From an uncultured Nostocoides sp. (lineage in GTDB: Bacteria; Actinomycetota; Actinomycetes; Actinomycetales; Dermatophilaceae), in the NCBI GenBank assembly GCA_937873315.1, contig CALMQX010000027.1, positions 1-64,000 on the forward strand: a stretch of 64,000 nucleotides of DNA, in the 5' to 3' direction. Every line of letters begins with the position of its first letter. The stretch's first letter is position 1. Shown here piece by piece: positions 19,760-28,621 of the stretch. Below the pieces are notes generated by a model. It saw nothing but the letters and a program-made list of their open reading frames with translations, ran no database searches and was not told where the DNA came from. The position numbers were made by a program, and so were the translations under genes.

Positions 19760-20983
19760 ATGACCGAGGCGGTAATTGTCGCCACCGCGCGCACACCGAT
19801 CGGACGCGCCTTCAAGGGCTCGCTGAAGGACATCCGGCCCGATGACCTCTCGGCTCAGGTCGTGGCCGGCCTGCTGGCCAAACTGCCCCAACTCGATCCC
19901 GCCCTGGTGGAGGACTTGTACTGGGGGTGCGCCGAGCCCTCCGGCAAGCATGGCTCGAACATAGCTCGGGTGATCGCCGTGCTTGCCGGCCTGGACCACC
20001 TCCCGGCCGCCACAGTGAACCGCTTCTGCGCGAGCTCGACGCAGACCATGCGGATGGCCTTCCACGCGATCAAGGCCGGCGAGGGTGACATCTTCATCTC
20101 GGGCGGTGTCGAGTGCGTGAGCCAGTACACGAACTGGGCCGGCGCCGGCGCAGTCCAAGCCGACACCCAGAATCCCCGCTTCGCGCCGGCCGCGGAACGT
20201 AGCGCGGCCATGGCCGCAGACAACCGCACGTGGACCGACCCGCGCGACGAGGGGCTGCTGCCCGATATCTACATCCAGATGGGGCAGACCGCCGAGAATG
20301 TCGCCACCTCGCGAGGCGTGAGCCGGGCTCGCCAGGACGAATGGGGCGTGACCAGCCAGAACCGTGCGGAGAAGGCGATCTCCGAGGGCTTCTTCGCTCG
20401 CGAGATCCTCCCGGTGACGGTCCCGGATGGCACCCAGGTCAGCACCGATGACGGTCCGCGGGCGGGGGTCACCCTTGAGGCGGTCTCGGGTCTGCAGCCG
20501 GTCTTCCGGGCCGAGGGCACCGTCACCGCCGGCAACTGCTGCCCGCTCAACGATGGCGCCTCCGGCGTGGTCATCATGAGCGACCAGCGCGCCAAGAACC
20601 TCGGCATCACTCCGCTGGCGCGGATCGTCTCCACTGGCGTCTCGGGTCTCTCACCCGAAATCATGGGCATGGGCCCGGTGGAGGCCTCCCGTCAGGCGCT
20701 GGCTCGGGCAGGGATGAGCATCGGGGACCTGGACCTCTACGAGATCAACGAGGCCTTCGCTGCACAGGTGCTGCCCAGCGCGGATGACCTGGGTATGGAT
20801 CTGGACAAACTCAACGTTCACGGCGGCGCCATTGCGCTCGGCCACCCGTTCGGCTCCACCGGCACGCGGATCATGACCACGCTGCTCAACGGCCTAGCCT
20901 CGCGTGACGGGCAGTTTGGTCTGGAGACCATGTGCGTCGGCGGCGGCCAGGGCATGGCCATCATCGTCGAACGACTCAGCTGA
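19760..20983 (+). CDS. Acetyl-CoA C-acetyltransferase (thiolase, FadA family)
   Basis: Thiolases cleave 3-ketoacyl-CoA in beta-oxidation, or condense two acetyl-CoA. The nucleophilic Cys is in NRFCASSTQT (about residue 91), and the C-terminal signatures are NEAFAAQ, GHPFGSTG (catalytic His) and CVGGGQG (second Cys). The start is ATG 19760 with AGGAGG upstream. It is 407 residues and corresponds in position to mycobacterial fadA3 (Rv1074c). It overlaps the convergent small gene downstream by 8 bases. Confidence 0.94.
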   Translation: MTEAVIVATARTPIGRAFKGSLKDIRPDDLSAQVVAGLLAKLPQLDPALVEDLYWGCAEPSGKHGSNIARVIAVLAGLDHLPAATVNRFCASSTQTMRMAFHAIKAGEGDIFISGGVECVSQYTNWAGAGAVQADTQNPRFAPAAERSAAMAADNRTWTDPRDEGLLPDIYIQMGQTAENVATSRGVSRARQDEWGVTSQNRAEKAISEGFFAREILPVTVPDGTQVSTDDGPRAGVTLEAVSGLQPVFRAEGTVTAGNCCPLNDGASGVVIMSDQRAKNLGITPLARIVSTGVSGLSPEIMGMGPVEASRQALARAGMSIGDLDLYEINEAFAAQVLPSADDLGMDLDKLNVHGGAIALGHPFGSTGTRIMTTLLNGLASRDGQFGLETMCVGGGQGMAIIVERLS

Positions 20984-21278
20984 GCCTGGCCCGCAGGCCC
21001 GTCAACAGTTCCAGGACGCCCTCGCTCCGGTCCGCGGCATACGCATCCCAGGTCAGCACCCGAAGTTGGTCCATCACCACTCGCGGGCCGAGGTCGGGCA
21101 CGTCGGGGTTGTCGAGCCGACGGGTGAGCTCGTCCAGCAGTTCACGAATCGTTGGCAGCTGCCGTTGGGCGAGGTCCAGCGACAACTGACCCCAACGGGT
21201 GGCCAGTCGATCGAGCTCCACAACGACCTCCGCCGGAACAGGCGAACCTGTCCCGGCGGAGGTGGATGCCGCGATCAT
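20976..21278 (-). CDS. Conserved-looking 100-residue protein of unknown function
   Basis: This small, probably helical, soluble protein contains a WGQLSLDLAQRQLPTIREL segment and a VMDQLRVLTWDAYA segment. I do not recognise a family. It starts 4 bases after the stop of the BI-1 gene, so the two are likely cotranscribed; its 3' end overlaps the thiolase gene by 8 bases. Confidence 0.65.
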   Translation of the reverse strand: MIAASTSAGTGSPVPAEVVVELDRLATRWGQLSLDLAQRQLPTIRELLDELTRRLDNPDVPDLGPRVVMDQLRVLTWDAYAADRSEGVLELLTGLRARLS

Positions 21279-21282
21279 GCGC

Positions 21283-22122
21283 TCAATCGCGCAGGCGAGC
21301 GAAGAGTCGGAGGAACTCGACGTACAGCCAGACCAGCGTCACGATCAGGCCATGGGCCAGCAGCCAGGAGTACTGGCGCGGGGCCCCGGTCGCGATGGCG
21401 TACTCGATCTGGTCGAAGTCCAGCGCCAAGGTGAAGGCCGCGAGGCCGACCGCGAAGACCGAGATGGCAATGCCAAGGCCACCGCTGCCGCCAAAACCCA
21501 GAGGCTGGCTGGTGATCAGGGCATAACCGAAGTTGATCAGCGCGAAGATCGCGTACCCGGCAAGCGCCATGACCATGATCCGGCGGAACTTGTTGGTGAC
21601 CTTGATCCAGCCCGCCTTGTAGGCGAGGAACATCCCGGCGAAGGTAGCCACCGTGGCCAGCACGGCCTGGCCTACCAGTCCGTCATAGCGGTCATTCCAG
21701 GACTGGCTGAGGGCGCCCACGAAGAGCCCCTCGAAGACGGCATAGGTAAGGATCAGCGGAACGCTGAGCACCTTGCGGAAGGCGATGATCAGGCCGATCA
21801 CCAGGGTGCCGACCACGCCGCCGCCCCAGAGCAGGAGGCCGAGGCTGGGGTTGGCAGCGGACAGCAGCCAGCCCGCGGTGCCCGTCACCAGCACGATGCC
21901 GAAGAGCGTGAGGGTGCGCATGATGACGTCGTCCATGGTCACGCGGTCGGTCTGGACCGGGCCCGCGGACGGCTGGGCGTACATCTCCTGCAACTGCTCC
22001 TGGGTGGGGTAGTCGCTCCCCACGTGCGGCGCCGTCGGGTGCCCTGGGGCCCCGGAGCTCTGGAAGCCCGCGTAGCCGCTGCGAGCGTCCTGCTCAAGCC
22101 GGTTGAATGCCGGGTTCGACAT
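21283..22122 (-). CDS. Bax inhibitor-1/YccA family membrane protein
   Basis: This 279-residue protein has a soluble N-terminal region (about 1-75) and about seven transmembrane helices. The architecture and segments such as SVPLILTYAVFEGLFVGALS and a C-terminal LALDFDQIEYAIATGAP match the YccA/BI-1 group, which in other bacteria are calcium-leak channels or protease modulators. A GGGAGGA site precedes the ATG. It is followed by the 100-residue gene. Confidence 0.88.
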   Translation of the reverse strand: MSNPAFNRLEQDARSGYAGFQSSGAPGHPTAPHVGSDYPTQEQLQEMYAQPSAGPVQTDRVTMDDVIMRTLTLFGIVLVTGTAGWLLSAANPSLGLLLWGGGVVGTLVIGLIIAFRKVLSVPLILTYAVFEGLFVGALSQSWNDRYDGLVGQAVLATVATFAGMFLAYKAGWIKVTNKFRRIMVMALAGYAIFALINFGYALITSQPLGFGGSGGLGIAISVFAVGLAAFTLALDFDQIEYAIATGAPRQYSWLLAHGLIVTLVWLYVEFLRLFARLRD

Positions 22123-22222
22123 CTGATTCCTCCCTTACCGACGGACAGCGACACTCGTGCCCGTTCACTGAACTCAATGGTGCCAGGCATCACGAATGTT
22201 CCCAAGCACGATGGCAATCTCG

Positions 22223-22299
22223 TGGTGCCCCCGACGGGAATCGAACCCGCACTCTGGCGATTTTAAGTCGCCTGCCTCTGCCGGTTGGGCTACGGGGAC
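22223..22299 (-). tRNA. tRNA-Leu(UAA)-like tRNA with short variable region
   Basis: The complementary strand folds as a full cloverleaf: 7-bp acceptor stem (one G-U), 3-bp D stem, a 5-bp anticodon stem flanking the loop CTTAAAA, a 5-base variable region (AGAGT), a T arm with TTCGAAT, discriminator A and an encoded CCA. The anticodon is UAA, which reads UUA (Leu). Bacterial tRNA-Leu normally has a long class II variable arm, so the short class I form is unusual. Confidence 0.9.
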
Positions 22300-22403
22300 A
22301 ACGCCACTGTATGCCGCCGACCGACCAGGCACCGCGTTCGCCCGCGCACGAGGTGGCAGGCCACTACACTTGAAAGCACGACCTAGCCAACGAAAGGCCT
22401 TCG

Positions 22404-23096
22404 ATGTCGGCTGACGGCGCGCCCGTTCGTCGCCGCGGTCCGGTGCGGGGGACCCCACGAGGTCACCGCTTGTCCCGGGCAGAGCGCGAGTTGCAACTGA
22501 TCGAGGTTGCCGAGAAGGTCTTCGGCGAACACGGATACCAGGCCACCACGGTCGACGATGTGGCCCGCCAGGCCGGCGTCACCAAACCTGTGATCTACGA
22601 CCACTTCGGGTCCAAAGAAGGTCTGCTGTCGGCCGTCGTCCGACGCCTCGGGGAAGCGATCACCCAACTCTTCATCCAGGCGTGGGCGGCGCTACCGGAG
22701 CGGGCCAGCCCGCAGGATCGCATTCGGGCCATGGTGCACGCCTTTTACTCGTTCATGGATGCCCGACCGGGTCCATTCCAGGTCTGGGCTCAAGAAATCG
22801 CCGTGTCCGCCATTGCTGCAGAGGCGATCGGTGAGATGCGCCAGCTGCACGCGCACATGATTGCCGATCAACTCGCCGAGGCCAAAGAGTTCGCCGAGAT
22901 CCCCCGTGACTCGCTCGTCGCCGTCGGCGAACTCGTGGTTGCGCTCGTCGATGTCTTCGCGCTCATGCGCATTCGACGCCCCGGTACCACTGCCGACCAG
23001 GCAGCCGAGATCTTCATGGCGCTCGCTGGCCGGGGCATCCCCGACCTTCTGCTCCTCCTGCAGTCCTCGCCGCTGCCGCCCGCGCCCGAATCGTGA
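22404..23096 (+). CDS. TetR family transcriptional regulator
   Basis: The protein (230 residues) has an N-terminal TetR DNA-binding domain; the helix-turn-helix spans about residues 48-75 (TTVDDVARQAGVTKPVIYDH, then FGSKEGLL). A basic, Pro/Arg-rich leader precedes it. The C-terminal ligand domain is not recognisable by motif. ATG 22404 has GAAAGG upstream. Its neighbours do not reveal its target. Confidence 0.9.
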   Translation: MSADGAPVRRRGPVRGTPRGHRLSRAERELQLIEVAEKVFGEHGYQATTVDDVARQAGVTKPVIYDHFGSKEGLLSAVVRRLGEAITQLFIQAWAALPERASPQDRIRAMVHAFYSFMDARPGPFQVWAQEIAVSAIAAEAIGEMRQLHAHMIADQLAEAKEFAEIPRDSLVAVGELVVALVDVFALMRIRRPGTTADQAAEIFMALAGRGIPDLLLLLQSSPLPPAPES

Positions 23097-23112
23097 CGGC
23101 TGGGCCGCGGCG

Positions 23113-24057
23113 CTAGTCCCGGAGGCTGAGCGCGATCCCGTCGAGGATGTCGTGCTCGGAGGTCACCACCCGCACGTTCGGGGAGCTGGCCTGGACCCGG
23201 GCCAACACCTCGCTCCAGATGAGCGCGCCGGCCCCGATGACGTCCACCCGACCTGGGTGCATGAATCCGAGCGACGCTCGATCGCCTCGAGCCATACCGA
23301 GCAGGAGCGCGGCGGCCCGTTGGTGTTCGGCCACGCTCAGATCGGCCAAGTGGATGGCGGAGGGGTCATAACTACGCAAGCCCAAGGCGTAGGCCGTCAC
23401 CGTCGTGACACTGCCGGCCAGACCGACGACGGTCGAGATGCCGGCGAGGTCGACAGCCTCCTGCGCCTGGTCCAAGGCACGATTCACGTCGCCAAGGGCG
23501 GCCTCGATCTCTGCCTGCGTCGGCGGGTCTCCCGGAATGTCTCGTTCGGTGATCCGCACACATCCGATATCGACCGATATAGCTTGCTCCACGCTGCGGG
23601 TGCCTCGAACGAGTTCAGTCGAGCCACCGCCGATGTCGACGACCAGGTATGGACCCGGCTGACCGGCCGCGAGAAGGTCGCCGGTGGCGCCACTGAACGA
23701 CAGGCTAGCCTCGGTGGCCCCCGAGATGACCTCCGGGGTCACGGCCAGGTCGCCAAAGGCCTCTTCCACGCCGGCCACGAAATCCGCGGCATTCTCGGCA
23801 TCCCGAGACGCCGAGGTGGCCACGAAACGCACCTTCTGGACGTCATGGCGGCGGCAGAGGGCGGCATACGTCTGGGTGGCCCGCAGCGTGCGCGTCATGG
23901 CGGCCGGGTCGATCCGTCCGGTCCGGTCGATCCCCTGCCCCAGCCGGACGATTTCCATGTCCCGGACGATGTCCATCAGGGCGCCATCCTCGGTGAGGTC
24001 AGCGATGAGGAGCCGGATGGAGTTCGTGCCGCAGTCGATGGCGCCTACCCGCATCAT
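23113..24057 (-). CDS. ppx: Exopolyphosphatase / pppGpp phosphohydrolase (Ppx/GppA)
   Basis: This 314-residue ASKHA protein has the paired phosphate-binding loops AIDCGTNSIRLLIADL at the N-terminus and VVDIGGGSTELV near residue 140. It corresponds to mycobacterial ppx2 (Rv1026) in position and short length (no HD domain). Its ATG overlaps the stop of the DUF501 gene by 4 bases (ATGA). Polyphosphate or pppGpp hydrolysis is expected, but some short actinobacterial Ppx2 proteins are reported to have weak activity. Confidence 0.9.
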   Translation of the reverse strand: MMRVGAIDCGTNSIRLLIADLTEDGALMDIVRDMEIVRLGQGIDRTGRIDPAAMTRTLRATQTYAALCRRHDVQKVRFVATSASRDAENAADFVAGVEEAFGDLAVTPEVISGATEASLSFSGATGDLLAAGQPGPYLVVDIGGGSTELVRGTRSVEQAISVDIGCVRITERDIPGDPPTQAEIEAALGDVNRALDQAQEAVDLAGISTVVGLAGSVTTVTAYALGLRSYDPSAIHLADLSVAEHQRAAALLLGMARGDRASLGFMHPGRVDVIGAGALIWSEVLARVQASSPNVRVVTSEHDILDGIALSLRD

Positions 24058-24575
24058 GCTGACTCCTCGCCGTCCGTCGCTAGCGCATGGGCCTGCGCAC
24101 AAGAGTGAGTCTCCCACCATGACTCGAGCAGCTTGAGGGCCTCGTCCCCCAGCGGGTTGACCCCTGGCCCGACCCCCAGGGAGTGCGCCACCAGGACATG
24201 CAGACACTTGACCCGAGAGGGCATCCCGCCGGCGGATACGCCAGCGATCTCTGGGACCTCGCCCAAGGCGGAGCGTCGGGCGAGGTAGTCCTCATGGGCC
24301 CGGGCATATGCCGCAGCCAAAGCCTCATCGCTCTCCAGTCGAGCGCTCATCTCCTTCATGACACCGGCACTCTCCAGCGTGCTCAAGGCACCGGTAAGCC
24401 GGGGGCAGGTGGCGTAATACGAGGTGGGGAAGGGCGTGCCATCGGGCAACCGCGGCGCCGTCCGCACGACATCGGGCTCACCGCACGGGCAGCGATGAGC
24501 AATCTCGACCACCGCGCGGGGTTCACGTCCCAACTGGCGCGTGATCGCCGCGCGGTCCGCCGGCGTCAGGCTCAC
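24054..24575 (-). CDS. DUF501 family protein
   Basis: This 173-residue protein matches DUF501 (Rv1025-like), with the characteristic HRCPCGEPDVV, PFPTSYYATCPRL and GGMPSRVKCLHVLVAHSL segments that place several Cys and His residues together. Function is unknown. The start is GTG 24575, overlapping the upstream ftsB-like stop by 4 bases; the overlap with ppx downstream is also 4 bases, so ftsB-DUF501-ppx is one translationally coupled unit. Confidence 0.9.
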   Translation of the reverse strand: MSLTPADRAAITRQLGREPRAVVEIAHRCPCGEPDVVRTAPRLPDGTPFPTSYYATCPRLTGALSTLESAGVMKEMSARLESDEALAAAYARAHEDYLARRSALGEVPEIAGVSAGGMPSRVKCLHVLVAHSLGVGPGVNPLGDEALKLLESWWETHSCAQAHALATDGEESA

Positions 24576-25132
24576 GGGAGCGCGGCGGTCGGGGCATCGG
24601 CCACGACGGCACTTTGCAGCACGGCGGAGTACCACGGTTGGCTGCCGGTCGGGGCGGCAATCGCAACCTCGACCTCGGCCACCTGCTCAGGCTTGGCGGG
24701 GTCGATGACGGTGTACGAGCGCTCCCCCGGCTTCACAAACTTCAGCCGCGCGCGCGCCTGCTGCTCGACATAGGCCGGGTCCTCCCAGCGCGTCATCTCA
24801 GCGTGCAGCTCGGCGACCCGCTTCTGCTGCTCGCGGACCTGGGCCTCCATCGCGGCGATCTCGCTGCGCTGGGTGACATAGGCCGCAACTGTCGAGCCGG
24901 ACACCACCACCAGGAAGCCGAGGATCGAGAGGACCATTGCGACGCGCTGGGTGCGCCGGTTGGCGGCGGCCAGCGAGATCCGCTGCCGCCACCCACCGAC
25001 TCGCCCCGACGACATCGACAACTGCGGCCGACCTTTGCTCGCGCGCGTGCTGGCCTGAGCGACCCGGGCACGCGCCGATACCGGCCGTCGCGGGGGACGC
25101 GATGCCGAAGAGCGCGGTGACCGGGTTGCCAC
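24572..25132 (-). CDS. ftsB: FtsB/DivIC family septum formation initiator
   Basis: This 186-residue protein has a basic cytoplasmic N-terminus, one transmembrane helix (about 65-88), a coiled coil (QRSEIAAMEAQVREQQKRV) and the DivIC signature DPAYVEQQARARLKFVKPGE. Members bridge FtsL and FtsQ in the divisome. It lies 2 bases after eno, an arrangement shared with mycobacteria (Rv1024). Confidence 0.88.
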   Translation of the reverse strand: MATRSPRSSASRPPRRPVSARARVAQASTRASKGRPQLSMSSGRVGGWRQRISLAAANRRTQRVAMVLSILGFLVVVSGSTVAAYVTQRSEIAAMEAQVREQQKRVAELHAEMTRWEDPAYVEQQARARLKFVKPGERSYTVIDPAKPEQVAEVEVAIAAPTGSQPWYSAVLQSAVVADAPTAALP

Positions 25133-25134
25133 GA

Positions 25135-26439
<1,305 letters not shown>

Positions 26440-26529
26440 TCAGGACTGAAAAGGGTTCAATCCCGAGCCTAGTCGCCGAGGAGCGATCAGCCGCTCACCG
26501 ACCCACCCCGCTTACCGACCCAGCCGCGC

Positions 26530-27459
26530 TCAGGGCGTCGCTGAACTTTGGGCGGCATAAGCAACCGCGAGCGCAGCGCCCAGGCGGGCGTTGGCCCGCA
26601 CGAGCGCGATATTGGTCTCCAGGGACCGCCCGTCCGAGAGCTCGACGATCCGCCCCAGCAGGAATGGGGTGATGTCTTTGCCGCGGATTCCGTTGGCGTC
26701 ACACTCACTTAGCGCGCGGTTGATGAGGGCGCTGATCTCGTCGGCCGGGATTTCGTCCTCGGCCGGCACGGGATTGGCGATCGAGATCCCGCCTTGAAGG
26801 CCCAGGGCCCACTTTGTTGCCATCATCGTGGCCAGTTGCTCGACGGAATCGGTTCGCATCGGCGCGGAGAATCCGCTCGACCGCGAGTAGAACGAGGGGA
26901 ACTCGTCGGCGCCGTGGACGACCACCGGCACGCCCAGGGTCTCGAGCACCTCCAGCGTTCGGCCAATGTCGAGGATCGACTTCACGCCGGCCGAGATCAC
27001 TGCCACCGAGGTGACCCCCAGTTCGGTGAGATCCGCCGAGATATCCATGGAGTCCTCACCACCACGGTGCACCCCACCCAAGCCGCCCGTGACGAACACC
27101 CGGATACCGGCCAGCTGGGCCAGTCTCATGGTGGATGCCACGGTCGTTGCGCCATGCCCACCGGTGGCCATGACATACGGCAGATCGCGGATCGAGACCT
27201 TGGCGACGTTCGGCTCAGAGCCCAGCAGTTCCAACTCCTCAGCCGAGAGCCCGATGCGGGGAATGCCGTGCAGGACAGCGATGGTCGCGGGCACCGCCCC
27301 GCCCTCGCGGATGATCCCCTCCACTTCGCGCGCCATCTCGACATTGCGCGGATAGGGCATTCCGTGGCTGATGATCGTCGACTCCAGCGCGACGACCGGG
27401 CGACCGGCAGCCAACGCCTGCGATACCTCAGGAGCAAGGGCAATCAGTGGGTGAGTCAT
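26530..27459 (-). CDS. psuG: Pseudouridine-5'-phosphate glycosidase PsuG
   Basis: PsuG reversibly splits pseudouridine 5'-phosphate into uracil and ribose 5-phosphate. The 309-residue protein has family segments PVVALESTIISHGMPYP, ATGGHGATTVASTM and VFVTGGLGGVHRGGE. The ATG at 27459 is chosen. It follows psuK by 4 bases, so kinase and glycosidase form a pseudouridine-degradation pair. A nucleoside transporter is not adjacent. Confidence 0.93.
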   Translation of the reverse strand: MTHPLIALAPEVSQALAAGRPVVALESTIISHGMPYPRNVEMAREVEGIIREGGAVPATIAVLHGIPRIGLSAEELELLGSEPNVAKVSIRDLPYVMATGGHGATTVASTMRLAQLAGIRVFVTGGLGGVHRGGEDSMDISADLTELGVTSVAVISAGVKSILDIGRTLEVLETLGVPVVVHGADEFPSFYSRSSGFSAPMRTDSVEQLATMMATKWALGLQGGISIANPVPAEDEIPADEISALINRALSECDANGIRGKDITPFLLGRIVELSDGRSLETNIALVRANARLGAALAVAYAAQSSATP

Positions 27460-27463
27460 GAGG

Positions 27464-28420
27464 TCATCCTTCCGTGTGGATGCTCTCGTCGGCCCGACCA
27501 CGGTGGGTTTCGGCGAGCCGGGCCCGGACCAGGGCGTCGGTGAGATCAGGCCGCACCGTGTGGGGCGAGGCCACCGTGAGTTCGGCGACGGCCTGCCCGT
27601 ATGCCGCCGCGGTCGCCAGTTCAGCGCCAGCGAGCAGGGCGCTGACCAGCCCAGCCGTCATCGAGTCGCCAGCCCCGGTGACGTCGATCGCGTTCACCGG
27701 ATGGCCGACAATCTCCACTCTGCCCCCGGTCGAACTCAGCTGGCTACCTCGCGCACCGAGTCTGGTCCACACGGTCTGCACACCGTGATCGTGCAGCCAT
27801 CGCAGTGGATCGGCGTCCCCGCCCGAGAGTGGCCCGAGCTCGTCGACATTCGGGGTCACCACGGCGATGGGGTGCCCCTGCGCCACAACGGGAGCCAGCA
27901 GGGCAGCCTTGGGCACCGACACCGGATCGAGGACAACTCGAGCACCGCCGCTGGCCGCGCGTTCCAGAATCCACGCAACGACGCGTTGCGGCAGGTTGCC
28001 GTCCACCACCACGTAGGGGGCTTCCTCGATGGCGCTCGCCACGGCGCTCAGCCGCTCCGGGGTCAGGCCCTCCGTGCCGGTGAGATCGGAGAGGGCGATC
28101 ACCAACTCCCCATCCCGGTCGAGCACTGCTAGGTAGGTTCCGGTGGGTTCAGGACCGGTCATCACCAGACTGACATCCACCCCGGCTTCGGCCGTTTCCC
28201 GGAGGACCCGGTCGCCAGCATCGTCCGGCCCCACCAGCGCTACCAGCGAAACGCGCGTCCCCAGGCGGGCGAGGTTCTCGGCGATATTGCGACCCACACC
28301 CCCCGGAGTGCTCATCATGCGCGCCGGATTGCTGGTCCCGTGGACCACGTTCGCTCGGCTACGCGCATGCACATCGAGCAGGGCAGCCCCGATCACCAGG
28401 ACGTCACAGGGCAGGGCCAC
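27464..28420 (-). CDS. psuK: PfkB family carbohydrate kinase, probable pseudouridine kinase PsuK
   Basis: This 318-residue PfkB kinase begins with LPCDVLVIGAALLDVHA, has the glycine-rich TPGGVGRNIAENLARLG signature (about 50-66), and the C-terminal anion-hole/catalytic motif DVTGAGDSMTAGL with the catalytic Asp. The adjacency to psuG makes pseudouridine the likely substrate. The GTG start at 28420 is the best fit to the family; ribosome binding is weak there. Confidence 0.88.
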   Translation of the reverse strand: MALPCDVLVIGAALLDVHARSRANVVHGTSNPARMMSTPGGVGRNIAENLARLGTRVSLVALVGPDDAGDRVLRETAEAGVDVSLVMTGPEPTGTYLAVLDRDGELVIALSDLTGTEGLTPERLSAVASAIEEAPYVVVDGNLPQRVVAWILERAASGGARVVLDPVSVPKAALLAPVVAQGHPIAVVTPNVDELGPLSGGDADPLRWLHDHGVQTVWTRLGARGSQLSSTGGRVEIVGHPVNAIDVTGAGDSMTAGLVSALLAGAELATAAAYGQAVAELTVASPHTVRPDLTDALVRARLAETHRGRADESIHTEG

Positions 28421-28621
28421 AGGCGAAGGATACGGGCGGATCTTGCGATTCGGCAGTTCGGCGCCGCCGGCTGTGTCACCATTGAGGTTGCGTACCACGC
28501 AGCCCGATGCAGCGGGCTGCCACATCACCATCACGCTGGCCACGCGAGCGCATCACGTATCAAGGCCAGACAACAGCTCCATTGCCGTTCAGGGACGGCT
28601 TTTATGACAGGGGAAAGTTCC

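Noticed and set aside
22223..22403. tRNA gene as an attachment site for the glycan locus
   Set aside because: The tRNA lies 15 kb from the locus, with core genes between them, and no repeat of its 3' end was seen near 37 or 60.7 kb.
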